Shown: positions 18,392 through 27,759 of the stretch, one piece after another
How the letters are laid out: every line of letters starts with the position of its first letter
Position numbering within the stretch: the first letter of the stretch is position 1
DNA from: Gp1-AA133 sp963850425
GTDB taxonomy: Bacteria > Acidobacteriota > Terriglobia > Terriglobales > Acidobacteriaceae
NCBI GenBank assembly: GCA_963850425.1
Contig: CAWKLF010000001.1
Span: forward strand, 434,001 to 498,000
DNA length: 64,000 bases
Direction: 5' to 3'
Position numbers and translations under genes: made by a program
The notes under the pieces: generated by a model
What the model was told of the DNA's origin: nothing
The model's input: only the letters and a program-made list of their open reading frames with translations
The model's database searches: none

Positions 18392-19326
18392 GCACTGCAC
18401 TGAAGAGTCCCCCGGATCTGAGCGTCCGCTTCTGCGGAATTCAACTGAAGAATCCGGTGATTGGAGCCAGTGGCACGTTCGGGTACGGGCTGGAATTTGA
18501 AGATGTAGTGCATCTGGACAAGCTGGGCGGTTTCGTGGTGAAGGGCCTGTCGCGCGAACCGATGACGGGCAATCCGCCGCCGCGCCTCTATGAGACGGCG
18601 GCGGGGATGCTTAACGCCATCGGATTGCAGAACATTGGCGCGCGCGCGTTTGTGGACGAGAAGCTTCCCAAGCTTCGCGAGATTAAGAACATCGTTGTCT
18701 TTGCAAATGTGTTTGGCTACACGCGCGAAGACTACGAGCGGACGATTCAGATTCTCAACGAAGGGGAAGGCATCGCCGCCTACGAATTGAACGTCTCGTG
18801 CCCGAACACGCAGCATGGCGGCATCCAGTTCGGCAGTGACCCGCGCTCACTGGATGAACTAATCACCACGGCGAAGCGGGTGGCGGTGCGGCCGCTCATC
18901 GTGAAGCTGTCGCCGAATGTGACCAGCATCGCGCAGATGGCGCACATCGCGCAGGAAGCCGGAGCCGACGCGGTCTCGCTGGTGAACACTTTCGTCGCGA
19001 TGGCTATCGATCCGGAAACGCGCAAGCCGCGCATTGCGAACCTCACCGCCGGGTTGTCTGGTCCAGCCATCAAGCCGATCGCCGTGCGCATGGTCTACGA
19101 CGCCGCCAATTCCGTAAAGATTCCGGTGATTGGGATGGGAGGGATCTCAACCGCGGCGGACATCATTGAGTTCATGCTCGCGGGCGCCACCGCCGTGCAG
19201 ATTGGGACAGCGAGTTACTGGGACCCGTGCGCCACCGAGAAGATTGTGGACGAATTACAGGAGTATTGCACCGAGCACGGAATTGCCGAGCTCTCGGAAT
19301 TGACCGGCGGCCTAATCATGGAGTAA
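18388..19326 (+). CDS. pyrD: Dihydroorotate dehydrogenase, class 1B catalytic subunit
   Basis: 312 residues starting with TTG inside the TTGA overlap with the preceding stop. FMN-binding barrel motifs are clear: NPVIGASGTFGYG, the catalytic-cysteine strand ELNVSCPNT, VKLSPNV, the GMGGISTAADIIEFMLAGA phosphate site and VQIGTASYWDP. It oxidises dihydroorotate to orotate in pyrimidine synthesis. The class 1B features imply a PyrK electron-transfer partner, which is not adjacent. Coupling to a phosphatase gene may be accidental, or may supply phosphate salvage alongside nucleotide synthesis. Confidence 0.95.
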   Translation: MSTALKSPPDLSVRFCGIQLKNPVIGASGTFGYGLEFEDVVHLDKLGGFVVKGLSREPMTGNPPPRLYETAAGMLNAIGLQNIGARAFVDEKLPKLREIKNIVVFANVFGYTREDYERTIQILNEGEGIAAYELNVSCPNTQHGGIQFGSDPRSLDELITTAKRVAVRPLIVKLSPNVTSIAQMAHIAQEAGADAVSLVNTFVAMAIDPETRKPRIANLTAGLSGPAIKPIAVRMVYDAANSVKIPVIGMGGISTAADIIEFMLAGATAVQIGTASYWDPCATEKIVDELQEYCTEHGIAELSELTGGLIME

Positions 19327-19370
19327 TTCCCTGACGCTCGACGGCCCTCAGGCGTCGCCGGCGGTCAGCC

Positions 19371-19802
19371 TCAACAGCCCACCCACTTGCCTAGAATCGC
19401 CCCCATGACCAGGTAGCATGCCAGCTGGTATCCCGTGTTGATCAGAAGAAGCTTTGTTGGACGGTTGGTGAAAAGCTTGTCGGTGAGTTGCACCGTCATC
19501 ACGAAGGCGAGCCACACGGCGAATCCCACCTTCATCCCGTACAACGCTGTGTTAATGGTGAGGTGATAAATGATCTTGCCCAGGATGAACGCCGACAGGA
19601 TACTTGCCAGAAACGAGATGCCATACTTTGGCGCGGCGGTCTTCTGCATCTCGGCAATCATGGCTTTGTCCGCAGGGTCATAGCCCATCGCCACCATCCA
19701 CGGTTTTGCAAACAGCATTGGCGAATACCAGAGGAAGCCGATCACCATGGTGGCAACGGCTGAACCCAGCACGGCCCAGAGATTCACGCACATGAGCAGC
19801 AT
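19371..19802 (-). CDS. DUF1761 family membrane protein
   Basis: 143 residues with four hydrophobic segments. The opening NLWAVLGSAVATMVIGFLWY and the following SPMLFAKPWM are typical of DUF1761. The function of the family is unknown. It stands alone, convergent with pyrD (45-base gap). Confidence 0.8.
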   Translation of the reverse strand: MLLMCVNLWAVLGSAVATMVIGFLWYSPMLFAKPWMVAMGYDPADKAMIAEMQKTAAPKYGISFLASILSAFILGKIIYHLTINTALYGMKVGFAVWLAFVMTVQLTDKLFTNRPTKLLLINTGYQLACYLVMGAILGKWVGC

Positions 19803-19851
19803 GCGCCCTCCTTCAGTCCGTCGCAGGCGGACGGATCTTAGGAAGAATGCC

Positions 19852-21153
19852 TTATCGGCCGTTGCTATACCAGATACTACCTGGTGACTCGTAGGTTAAC
19901 CCCTCACCCCACACGGCTTGGGTGTCGCCCTGATTGTCGATGTCCATCTCGAAGTAATCGCCGAAGGGAAACTTGAATCCGCGAGGTTCGATGTAGTTGT
20001 AGCCGGGAGTGAAAGAAGAGAGCTGCAGTTCCGGAGACCAGGTCGCGCCACCGTTGGTTGAACTGCGGTAGAACGTATTCCACAGCGGGCTGCGCCGTGT
20101 ATCCATCCACGCGATGCGCACATCGCCGGCGGTGCCCGCCACGATCGTAGGAAATGCGTGGCCCACTCCGTAGGCGGCGTTGGAAACGCTGGTCCTCGCG
20201 GACCAGGTCAGGCCGGCGGTGGTCGATGAGGAGAAATAGATGCGCTCCGCTCCCTTATTGATGGGCCCGGCATTCCACAGCGCATAGAGTGTTCCGGCGG
20301 CGTCGGAGGTCACCGTGATCTGCGCTCCCAGGTAGGCCCACCCACACTCGCCGGTTGAGCACTCGGGCGGCGCGCCGGAAATATCCATCAACGTCGTTGT
20401 CCAGGTCTTGCCTCCGTCTGGAGAGCGGCTCACGTAGAGGTCCACCGGACCTTGTCCGCTGTTGCGCCGAGTGTATCCGGCCCACGATAAGAACACGTTG
20501 CCCGCAGGGTCGATCACCGATGCACCGGCCTGCGCCCAACCCATCCCCGCAGTGGTATTCACCATGGTTGGAAAGAACGAATTGCCGCCATCATGTGAAA
20601 TCGCGATCCAGATTCTGGCAGCGCGGTTGTAGGCAACATATATGTCGAGGCCGCGCACGGCGAGGACGGGCTTGTCGGCTTCGGTCTCGGTGCGCGTTGC
20701 GATCATGTCGGTCCAGGTCAGGCCGAAGTCGACTGAACGCGCCACGATGATGTCGCGGCGATCATTCTCCAACCACGCGGCATACACCGTACGGCGGTCT
20801 ATGGGGTCGACCGCGATCTGCGGATCGAATTGCGCGGTTCCCCGGTTGGAGAGCCGGCGCTGTGATTTCCAGGTGACGCCGTTGTCGGCGCTCGTGACCA
20901 AGACCATGCTGGGGATGGGACAGGTAGCACACCCTGGAACGCGAATGTACTGCGGATAGAGAATGTAGACGTGGCCGTAGCCGTCAGACGCGATAGCCGG
21001 CTCCCATTGATCGCCTTCTTGCATGCCAACGCGTTTTTGCGGGGAGAAGCCGGCCGCCCACATGGGCACACAGAGCGCGGCCAGGCACAGTACAACGGAT
21101 GAACCCTTCAGACAGCGAGACAAGCCAGACACTCCACTTTCGCGGGGAGGCAA
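19852..21153 (-). CDS. Exported sialidase-fold (BNR/Asp-box) protein
   Basis: 433 residues from a TTG at 21153; an internal TTG or GTG near 21120-21132 is also possible. A hydrophobic export signal (VVLCLAALCVPMWAAG) is followed by a beta-propeller with repeated Asp-box-like motifs: SADNGVTW, SVDFGLTW, SHDGGNSF, SPDGGKTW, SSTNGGATW. The arginine triad and Tyr/Glu pair needed for sialidase chemistry are not evident, so it may bind rather than cleave glycans. It has no obvious operon partner. Confidence 0.75.
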   Translation of the reverse strand: MPPRESGVSGLSRCLKGSSVVLCLAALCVPMWAAGFSPQKRVGMQEGDQWEPAIASDGYGHVYILYPQYIRVPGCATCPIPSMVLVTSADNGVTWKSQRRLSNRGTAQFDPQIAVDPIDRRTVYAAWLENDRRDIIVARSVDFGLTWTDMIATRTETEADKPVLAVRGLDIYVAYNRAARIWIAISHDGGNSFFPTMVNTTAGMGWAQAGASVIDPAGNVFLSWAGYTRRNSGQGPVDLYVSRSPDGGKTWTTTLMDISGAPPECSTGECGWAYLGAQITVTSDAAGTLYALWNAGPINKGAERIYFSSSTTAGLTWSARTSVSNAAYGVGHAFPTIVAGTAGDVRIAWMDTRRSPLWNTFYRSSTNGGATWSPELQLSSFTPGYNYIEPRGFKFPFGDYFEMDIDNQGDTQAVWGEGLTYESPGSIWYSNGR

Positions 21154-21273
21154 AAGAGTCGTAAAGATTGGACTTTATCTGGAAAGCGAGGCACCGTCAA
21201 CGAGTGAGGGGCGATTGATGGCCCTTTTGTGCCACGGACGGCTCCTGAGCCCAGGGGAAGAAGGGATGTGTTT

Positions 21274-22015
21274 TCACGCCGTCAGCAGCAACGGTTTGCC
21301 CTTGGTGATCACGATGGTGTGCTCGTAGTGGGCGGCCGGACGGCGATCTGCCGTCTTCATGGTCCAGCCGTCTTCGGCCAGAATCGCTCTTCCCGATCCG
21401 GCGGCGATGATTGGTTCGACCGCGATGACCAGTCCTTCCGTCAAAACCTGGTGGGCTTCGGGGTCGGGATAATTTGGGACACGGGGCTGTTCGTGGATAG
21501 TGCGCCCGATGCCGTGTCCGCCGAGTTCCCGAATCACCGAGAAGCCATCGCGACGCACCTCGCGCTCTACGGCGCGGCCGATTTCGGAAACGCGAAAACC
21601 CGCGCGCGCTACCAGCATCGCCTTCTCGAAGGCGCGCCGGGCGCAAGCCATCAAGCGCTCCGCCTCGGGCGTGACCTTGCCCACCGCTACGGTTTCGGCG
21701 GCGTCCGCCATAAAGCCGTCTTTTTCGATGGTGACGTCCAACTTCAGCAAGTCACCAGCACTCCAACGCACGCGCTCCGGGAACCCCGTGAACGGCTTCG
21801 TCATTCAAGCTGATGCAATTGGACCCGGGAAAGTTATAGACAGTTGCGGGCGCCGAGCGCGCTCCATTGTCTTGCATGACTGCGGCACCAATCGCGTCGA
21901 GTTCACCGGTGGTAATGCCCGGACGCACCTGGCTTTTCATCGCTTCCAGAACGAGGCGCACGATCGCTCCGGCAGCGCGCAGGGCCTCTAATTCTCCCGG
22001 TTCGGTAATCGACAC
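21274..22015 (-). pseudogene. map: Type I methionine aminopeptidase, one +1 frameshift
   Basis: Starts with GTG at 22015 after AGGAGA. The first segment (SITEPGELEALRAAGAIV...NFPGSNCISLNDEAVHGVP) and the second (ERVRWSAGDLLKLDVTIEKDGFMADAAETVAVG...ELGGHGIGRTIHEQPRVPNY...VIAVEPI...) together make a complete 246-residue enzyme with the metal ligands Asp, Asp, His, Glu and Glu. They are in different frames; an extra base lies in the GGGG/CCC area at 21778-21787. The enzyme removes initiator methionine and is normally essential, so either another copy exists in the genome or this break is a sequencing error. Confidence 0.85.
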
Positions 22016-22059
22016 GTTTGTCTCCTGCTTAGAATCTTAAGGGAAATGCGCGGCGGAAG

Positions 22060-22476
22060 CTACGCTTCGACAATTGCGGGCCGACGAGGGCCAAAGAATA
22101 AGAGAAGAATGAACCCTGCGATGTAGAAGGACGCGACTTGGGAAAGCGAGAATCCAATGAGCCGCAAGATGAGGCCGAACAATGCAATGGCTTCGGACAG
22201 GGCGTAGCTCAGCACGTAGCCGGCTCGCCATCGATTCAACGTCGCTACGTCATTCGGGCGTGCGGCGAGCGTTACCGCCGACTGCAGAACCAGCGTGCGA
22301 CGTACGACAAGGATAACGCCCACAATCGTGATGGTCGCCAGCGACAACGCGTAAAACAGCGTGGGATCGCTGAGTCGAGGAATCGAGCCAACCATTTCCC
22401 CTGCCAACACAAATATCGCGACGCTCAGCAACATTGCGATCTGAATGGCGCGAATGATCTTGATCGCATTTTCCAC
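22060..22476 (-). CDS. Hypothetical four-helix membrane protein
   Basis: 138 residues from a GTG start. Four hydrophobic segments (about 9-27, 41-59, 87-107, 114-130) with a short basic loop between helices 2 and 3. No recognised domain. It sits 44 bases upstream of the aminopeptidase gene on the same strand and could share a transcript. The weak ribosome-binding signal leaves the exact start uncertain. Confidence 0.6.
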   Translation of the reverse strand: MENAIKIIRAIQIAMLLSVAIFVLAGEMVGSIPRLSDPTLFYALSLATITIVGVILVVRRTLVLQSAVTLAARPNDVATLNRWRAGYVLSYALSEAIALFGLILRLIGFSLSQVASFYIAGFILLLFFGPRRPAIVEA

Positions 22477-22600
22477 TTGTCCGCTAATTCTGCACTATGT
22501 TTGAGGGTTCGTACCAGAATTATGTGCTGGTTCCCCGGTTGGCAACAGGTCTTACACCCACTTTACAAGTTGCACGAACCTTTACTTGTGTGCCAGCCAC

Positions 22601-23918
22601 TCAGGGGTGATGCTCTATCAAACCTGGCCGCAGCCGCAGGAACAGGCGAAACGAAACCGGGTTCACCCCGTAGGCGGAGTCCAGGACCGCCGGTTTGCTG
22701 TAAAACGTTACATCCCCACCCAGACCCAGCTGCCAGGAGTGATTCTGCAGCAAATCACGCACACCACCGAACGTGTATGCGCCGATGCGGTACGCTGGAT
22801 GCAAAGGCGCCTGCGGGAATAGCTCGTCCTTGTCGACCAACTCCAGCCGCGTATACGCATAGTTGCGGCTCTTGAAATTCACGGTGGACTCGAGCAAATA
22901 GCTGTTCAGGTTAGTGGCGGTCTCGTCCTTGTGTTTCCTGCCCCACACAGCCGACGTCGCCCAGTTCCCATCAACAAACGGCCGGTTGTATTGGATCGAT
23001 GCCGTCTGGCGCCTCTCGTTGCCCGGCTCCAGTGCTTCGGGATGAATCAGACGTCCGTAGCTGTATTGCGCGGTCCAGTTGCGGGTTGCCGCGATACTGG
23101 CGCGCGCGGACCACGAATCGAAGGCCGCGAGCTGAATACTCCAACGCTCTTCGTTGGGCTCCCGCCCGTTGAACGACCGAGCCTTCCAACTTCAAGCGAT
23201 CAAGTACTACGCCGGTCGTCACTACGCCGAAGCTGGTGTGGGTCGAGTCCTGCAGGTGATGGCTCAAGGGCGCGGCGGGCAATTCTGCGGCGGACGTGCG
23301 ATGAATGTAGGCAACCGGTCCCAGCGCGGGCTGGGCGGAAGGGCCGCCATATAGGAGCCACGACACGCGCTTAGTCAACGGCAAGGAATAGTAGGCCGAC
23401 AGCTCAGCGAAGACGTTGTGCGGGTGCTGGTGATCGACCAGAGGCTCGTTATGGTAGGTTTCGCCCGTCTGAAAAATTTCCGGGAACCCGGGATGCGGCG
23501 AGGTCAACGATTCCGCGGAAAACATCTGCCGGAACATGAGCGTGCCCTTGCCGAGTTTGTGCTGCTCCATCACCATCAGCCAGTTCACGGATTCGGCCTT
23601 GCCTGCGCCCCTTGGCCCACCTTGCTGGTTGTAGGTGAGAAAAATCACACCGTGTGTCATGAGGTCCCACCCAGCACCAGTGGTCATCCAGAGATGAGCG
23701 GGCACCGATGCCGGTTCCCATGCCGTGCCGGAACCGGCGTGTAGTGATGGCAGCCAGTCGGGAGCTTCCTCCATGTGCATGCCCGGCATGGTTTGCATGT
23801 CATGTCCAGCATGGCTGTGGCTGGGCATGCTCGGGTCGGAGTTTTGCGCCGAGCCAAAAACGCTGAAGACCCCGAGGACCGTGAGGAGGACAACTCCACA
23901 CCAAATAGTTGCTCGCAA
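22601..23918 (-). pseudogene. Outer-membrane-like protein with Met/His-rich leader, one +1 frameshift
   Basis: Corrected length about 438 residues. A signal peptide (1-24) is followed by a Met/His-rich stretch (MPSHSHAGHDMQTMPGMHM), a pattern seen in copper-handling periplasmic and outer-membrane proteins. The rest has alternating aromatic strands (VIFLTYNQQ, WLMVMEQHKLGKGTLMFRQMFS, NAELSAYYSLP-like) and ends in a barrel-like segment. The frame breaks near 23174, where one extra base separates KLEGSV from FNGREPNEERWSIQLAAFDSW. The sequence stays coherent in the new frame to the stop at 22601. The family is known to me only as an uncharacterised acidobacterial barrel; metal binding is inference. 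Confidence 0.75.
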
Positions 23919-24145
23919 GATACCAAAGTCTCCCTACAAAAACAGTTAAGGAATGTTTCGACAAGAACCCATTCGGGATGGGCTCATAGTGGACGGACAG
24001 CTAGAGTGGAATTTAGACGCGAAGGGGCGTGCGATGGTGCGGCACTATCGATAGAACCATTTTACTTGGATTTTCTATGTTCAGATGCCGGCCCGTTGCT
24101 GAAGTGGCGAGGTGAACGGGAAACTTCGACCCAACCAGTCCCAAG

Positions 24146-24586
24146 TCAGGACCCGGTAATCTTCAGCCGCAAATCCTCAGGCAAGCGTTCGCGAATCTCG
24201 GCCGGCAATCGATCGTGAACCCTCCGCGCTCCCATGCGTGCAACATCGACCATGGTGGTCGGCGCGGGTGTCGCCACTGCAACAATCAGCCAAAGCAGCG
24301 CCGACAGCGCGAATCCGCCCAACGCGGCAATCTCCAGCAGCAACGCGTGACGAGGACCGAAATGGCGAATGACTCCAAACGCCAGCAGGAAAACGCCAGC
24401 CGAGACCGAGGCCAGCACGATCAACGACACATCGATGATGCGGTGGATTTTCTGGCGGCTACGGCAATGTTCGCACGCGGAAAGATGATGCTCGTAGTCT
24501 TCGCGCATCTCGGGCGCGAGACCGGAGATGTCGTACCGCCAGCCGGCCAGAATCTTGCCCACGAGAGGGTCGATGCACTGGCTCAT
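24146..24586 (-). CDS. Zinc-finger-like membrane protein (anti-sigma-like HxxxCxxC)
   Basis: 146 residues. The N-terminal part holds HLSACEHC (His-x3-Cys-x2-Cys), the signature of zinc-binding anti-sigma domains. Two membrane helices follow (about 52-72 and 82-104), then a basic, Glu/Arg-rich cytoplasmic tail. No sigma-factor gene lies beside it, so an anti-sigma role is not supported by context. It is 10 bases downstream of the YycJ-like gene and probably in its operon. Confidence 0.65.
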   Translation of the reverse strand: MSQCIDPLVGKILAGWRYDISGLAPEMREDYEHHLSACEHCRSRQKIHRIIDVSLIVLASVSAGVFLLAFGVIRHFGPRHALLLEIAALGGFALSALLWLIVAVATPAPTTMVDVARMGARRVHDRLPAEIRERLPEDLRLKITGS

Positions 24587-24596
24587 ACTCGTATGA

Positions 24597-25400
24597 CTAA
24601 AGGCGGATCGGCTCCAATGGCCCAGTTTGTGACGCCAGCATCACGCGGTTGAGAAGCAACGTCCGGCGTGGCCCCAAGGCCTTTTCCGCCGCCTTCCGAG
24701 CGATTTCCGGATGATTATTGTGCTCGGAAAGATGCGCCAAAACCACGTATGCCGCTTCTCCATCATAGTCGCTCGAAAAGAATTGCGCGAGTGCGTCATT
24801 GGACAGGTGCCCGACCCGGCTCATGACCCGCTGTTTCACCGACCAGGGATACGGACCGACCCGCAGCATCTCCACGTCGTGATTGGACTCCATGACCAGC
24901 ACTTCACAGCGCCGCAAATGGTCGCGCACGCTGGCTGGGACATAGCCCAGATCGGTGGCAATGCCGACCTTCACGCCCTCGGCGCGAAAAGTGAAGCCCA
25001 CGGGATCGGCCGCATCGTGCGGAATGGTGAAGGGAGTGACGGCAATATCTCCCACCTGGAAACTCTTGCCGGCCGCAAAGATCTCCAGCCGGTCAAGGGT
25101 TGGACCTGCTCCGTTTTCGTCGCGCTGGGCGCGTGCCCAGGTCTGGTGCGTGGCGCCCGTCATGAATACGGGAATCTTCAACTTCCTGGCAAGAACCGGC
25201 AACCCATACACGTGATCGGAATGCTCGTGCGTGATCACAATGGCGGAGAGCGAGCGGGGATCTTCCCCCAGCGCTTTCATACGCCGACAGGTTTCTCGGC
25301 AGGAAAGGCCGACGTCGACCAGGATGCGAGTTGTCGAAGTCTGAACTACGGCGCTGTTGCCACGGCTGCCGCTGGCCAGCACCGAAACCGACACGCACAT
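24597..25400 (-). CDS. MBL-fold metallohydrolase, YycJ/WalJ-like
   Basis: 267 residues of a metallo-beta-lactamase fold: SVLASGSRGNSAVVQ at the start, the dinuclear-metal motif THEHSDH (57-63), then FTIPHDAADPVGF, a later metal-binding Asp (IATDLGYV) and the His of LAHLSEHNN. The opening strand and HxHxDH spacing match YycJ/WalJ, an exonuclease-like protein associated with DNA repair or cell-wall signalling in Firmicutes. The nuclease role is by family only. Confidence 0.82.
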   Translation of the reverse strand: MCVSVSVLASGSRGNSAVVQTSTTRILVDVGLSCRETCRRMKALGEDPRSLSAIVITHEHSDHVYGLPVLARKLKIPVFMTGATHQTWARAQRDENGAGPTLDRLEIFAAGKSFQVGDIAVTPFTIPHDAADPVGFTFRAEGVKVGIATDLGYVPASVRDHLRRCEVLVMESNHDVEMLRVGPYPWSVKQRVMSRVGHLSNDALAQFFSSDYDGEAAYVVLAHLSEHNNHPEIARKAAEKALGPRRTLLLNRVMLASQTGPLEPIRL

Positions 25401-25473
25401 ACGCTCGCAGCATACCCTTGATACCTGTGGAACTGGGAGTAACTTTTTGGCTAGCCGGGACTTTCGTGCCGCG

Positions 25474-25860
25474 TTACTTGTCGCCCACGATGTTTTCGAC
25501 CGCCTGTTTCAGCATCGCTCCCCCGTAGGAGCCCACAATCCCGGGCAGAAAGGCCAAAAATGACTCATAGATTTGCGCGCGGTAGGGTTTTTGCGTCAAT
25601 GCGAGGTATCCGAGCAGTTCCACGACGGGCACGCAAATTCCGACGACCACCGCCCATCGCCAGGCGCGCTGGGGACGCATAAGCCCAAGCATCATGCACG
25701 GCGCCAGGACCAGCAAGGCCGTAAACAGAAGGTCCCCGACCTTGATGTCGATCCATCCCGCGAACACGCCCGCAAAGGCAGCGAACACGTAAAAACCCGT
25801 GTCAGGCCGTCCGCGCGTGTCGTTCTCTTCGGGTAAGACTTGTCCCCACGCCGTGGTCAT
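25474..25860 (-). CDS. Hypothetical membrane protein
   Basis: 128 residues with three or four hydrophobic segments between about 25 and 115 and a short acidic N-terminus. No family recognised. It lies 57 bases downstream of the acyl-CoA dehydrogenase-type gene and 73 bases upstream of the MBL gene on the same strand, so it may be part of one long transcript. Confidence 0.6.
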   Translation of the reverse strand: MTTAWGQVLPEENDTRGRPDTGFYVFAAFAGVFAGWIDIKVGDLLFTALLVLAPCMMLGLMRPQRAWRWAVVVGICVPVVELLGYLALTQKPYRAQIYESFLAFLPGIVGSYGGAMLKQAVENIVGDK

Positions 25861-25917
25861 CGGTTGGTTACTTCCCGCTCTCTCTCGCCATGCGGCTCCG
25901 GTTGCGCCCGAGTCGCG

Positions 25918-26766
25918 CTAGTATTGGTAAAATCCGCGTCCGCTCTTGCGTCCGAGCCATCCCGCATCCACCATCTTGATCAGCAGCGGGCACGGCCGGT
26001 ATTTCGGATCGCCCAGTCCTGATTGCAAAACGCGCATGATGTCGAGACAGACATCGAGGCCGATGAAATCCGCTAGCGTCAGCGGCCCCATGGGATGCGC
26101 CATGCCCAGCTTGAAAACCTCATCGACCGCCTCCGGCGTGGCCACTCCCTCCATGACGGCATACATCGCTTCGTTCAACAGAGGCATGAGCACGCGATTG
26201 GAAACGAAGCCGGGCGCGTCGTTGACTTCCACCGGCGTTTTTTCGAGCGCGAGGGCAAGATCGCGAACAGTATCGAAGGTAGCTTGCGCCGTGGCGAGGC
26301 CGCGAATCACTTCCACCAGTCTCATCACAGGCACAGGATTGAAGAAATGCATTCCGATGACTTGCGCGGGCCGCTTGGTGACAGCCGCGAGTCTGGTGAT
26401 CGAAATTGAAGAAGTGTTAGAAGCGAGCAAAACCTCGGGACGAGCCAGCCGGTCGAGGTCGCGGAATATTTCCGCTTTCGTCTCGAACTTCTCCGTAGCC
26501 GCCTCGATGATGAAGTCACAATCCGCCAGCTTGCCGCGGTCGAGGACGGGGGTGATCCGGGCGCGCGCCGCGGCTTCCTGCTCGGCGGTGATTTTCGCTT
26601 TCGCTGTCTCGCGCGCGAGGTTTTTGGAGATCGCGTCCAGCGCGCGATCGAGGAAACGCTGTTCCACGTCACAAAGGGTGAGCGCATATCCAGCGCGCGC
26701 GAAGAGGTGCGCGATACCGTTGCCCATCGTGCCCGCGCCCACTACACCTACTCGCTGGATCTGCAT
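25918..26766 (-). CDS. 3-hydroxybutyryl-CoA / 3-hydroxyacyl-CoA dehydrogenase
   Basis: 282 residues from the ATG at 26766 (MQIQRVGVVGAG); an upstream open extension lacks homology, and 282 is the usual length for the family. The Rossmann motif GAGTMGNG (9-16) binds NAD(P), EAATEKFETK and SNTSSISI are characteristic, and the catalytic His lies in GMHFFNPVPVM, followed by the C-terminal dimer domain (NDAPGFVSNRVLMPLLNEA, HPMGPLTLADFIGLD). It interconverts 3-hydroxyacyl-CoA and 3-oxoacyl-CoA in short-chain fatty acid or butanoate metabolism. No partner beta-oxidation genes are nearby. Confidence 0.95.
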   Translation of the reverse strand: MQIQRVGVVGAGTMGNGIAHLFARAGYALTLCDVEQRFLDRALDAISKNLARETAKAKITAEQEAAARARITPVLDRGKLADCDFIIEAATEKFETKAEIFRDLDRLARPEVLLASNTSSISITRLAAVTKRPAQVIGMHFFNPVPVMRLVEVIRGLATAQATFDTVRDLALALEKTPVEVNDAPGFVSNRVLMPLLNEAMYAVMEGVATPEAVDEVFKLGMAHPMGPLTLADFIGLDVCLDIMRVLQSGLGDPKYRPCPLLIKMVDAGWLGRKSGRGFYQY

Positions 26767-27096
26767 CGAGCAGTTGCTCCCTGAATTTCTGCTGAACAAA
26801 AAAGTGTAGCAGAGCCCGAGCCCTCTCCATGAGTGCCGTTCGTAATCCATCCCACCTGTCTGGAGTCACCACTTGCATGAGAAATGGGAGGCGGGCGGAG
26901 AACGGAATGGCGCGCCCGCGCATGAAACCCGCCTCCTCAGGAAAAGTTGCGCGCCCGCATAAACATTGGTTCTCGAGTGCATCTCAGCATCCGCATACCA
27001 TGTTTTTGGCAGCAGCCGCGAGGCATCACGCGCCGATCCTGACGCATCCCACTTGAACAGATGCCGGAATAGCAGCACCCGGCGACGGAGGTGATT
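26767..27096. other. Divergent intergenic region
   Basis: No gene is supported in these 330 bases between the dehydrogenase and the Tyr/Gly-repeat gene. A strong Shine-Dalgarno GGAGGTGAT ends just before the ATG at 27097. I see no convincing promoter or structure otherwise. Confidence 0.4.
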
Positions 27097-27729
27097 ATGC
27101 GGCGACAAATCAGGATGGCAGCGCTGGCAGTTTCGGTGATACTGGCGCTGGGAACATTTGGGTTCGCGCAGGATTGGGACGATTACAATCACGGGCGCGG
27201 CAACATTGCCCAGACACGGCAATACGGCTACGAAAGCGGCTTTCGCGATGGTGAAAAGCGCGGCCGCCACGAAGGCCGGGAAAACGATCCTTACGACTAC
27301 CACACACCGGATTGGCGCCAGGCCACGCGTGGCTACAAGAATTGGATGGGCCCGGTGAACGCCTTCCAGAACGGTTACCAGCAAGGCTACGCCGATGGTT
27401 TCCGTTCGGGCTTCAATAACGAACGTCCAGGATATCGTGGCGATCGAGACGACCGTTACCGTGGCGAGAACTACTATGGCAACGGTTACTCCGGCGGCAA
27501 CTATCGCTACAACAACCGCGCCGGATACGACAACGGCTACCGGGACGGCGTCAGCATGGCTCGCGAAGATCAGTACAAAAACAAACCGTTCAATCCCAAT
27601 CCCCGCGCACGTTTCGGCGGACGGGATAACGGCTATAACCGCGAGTACGGTGACAAGAACGCATATAAGGATCAGTACAGCGATGGCTACCGCGCCGGAT
27701 ACCAGTCGGCCTTCGACCGCAGATACTAA
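27097..27729 (+). CDS. Secreted Tyr/Gly-repeat protein
   Basis: 210 residues. ATG 27097 is chosen over the GTG at 27091 because that GTG lies inside the GGAGGTGAT ribosome-binding site. A signal peptide (about 1-23, ending GFAQ) leads into a low-complexity, Asn/Asp/Tyr/Gly/Arg-rich chain. Four copies of a YxxGYxxG-like motif are visible: GYESGFRDGEKRGRHEG, GYQQGYADGFRSG, GYDNGYRDG and YSDGYRAGYQSAF. These repeats suggest a helical or fibrous surface or matrix protein, but the family is not one I can name. It is monocistronic with its own terminator. Confidence 0.75.
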   Translation: MRRQIRMAALAVSVILALGTFGFAQDWDDYNHGRGNIAQTRQYGYESGFRDGEKRGRHEGRENDPYDYHTPDWRQATRGYKNWMGPVNAFQNGYQQGYADGFRSGFNNERPGYRGDRDDRYRGENYYGNGYSGGNYRYNNRAGYDNGYRDGVSMAREDQYKNKPFNPNPRARFGGRDNGYNREYGDKNAYKDQYSDGYRAGYQSAFDRRY

Positions 27730-27759
27730 ACGCAGTCGCTAGCTTTTTAGTCAGGGAGG

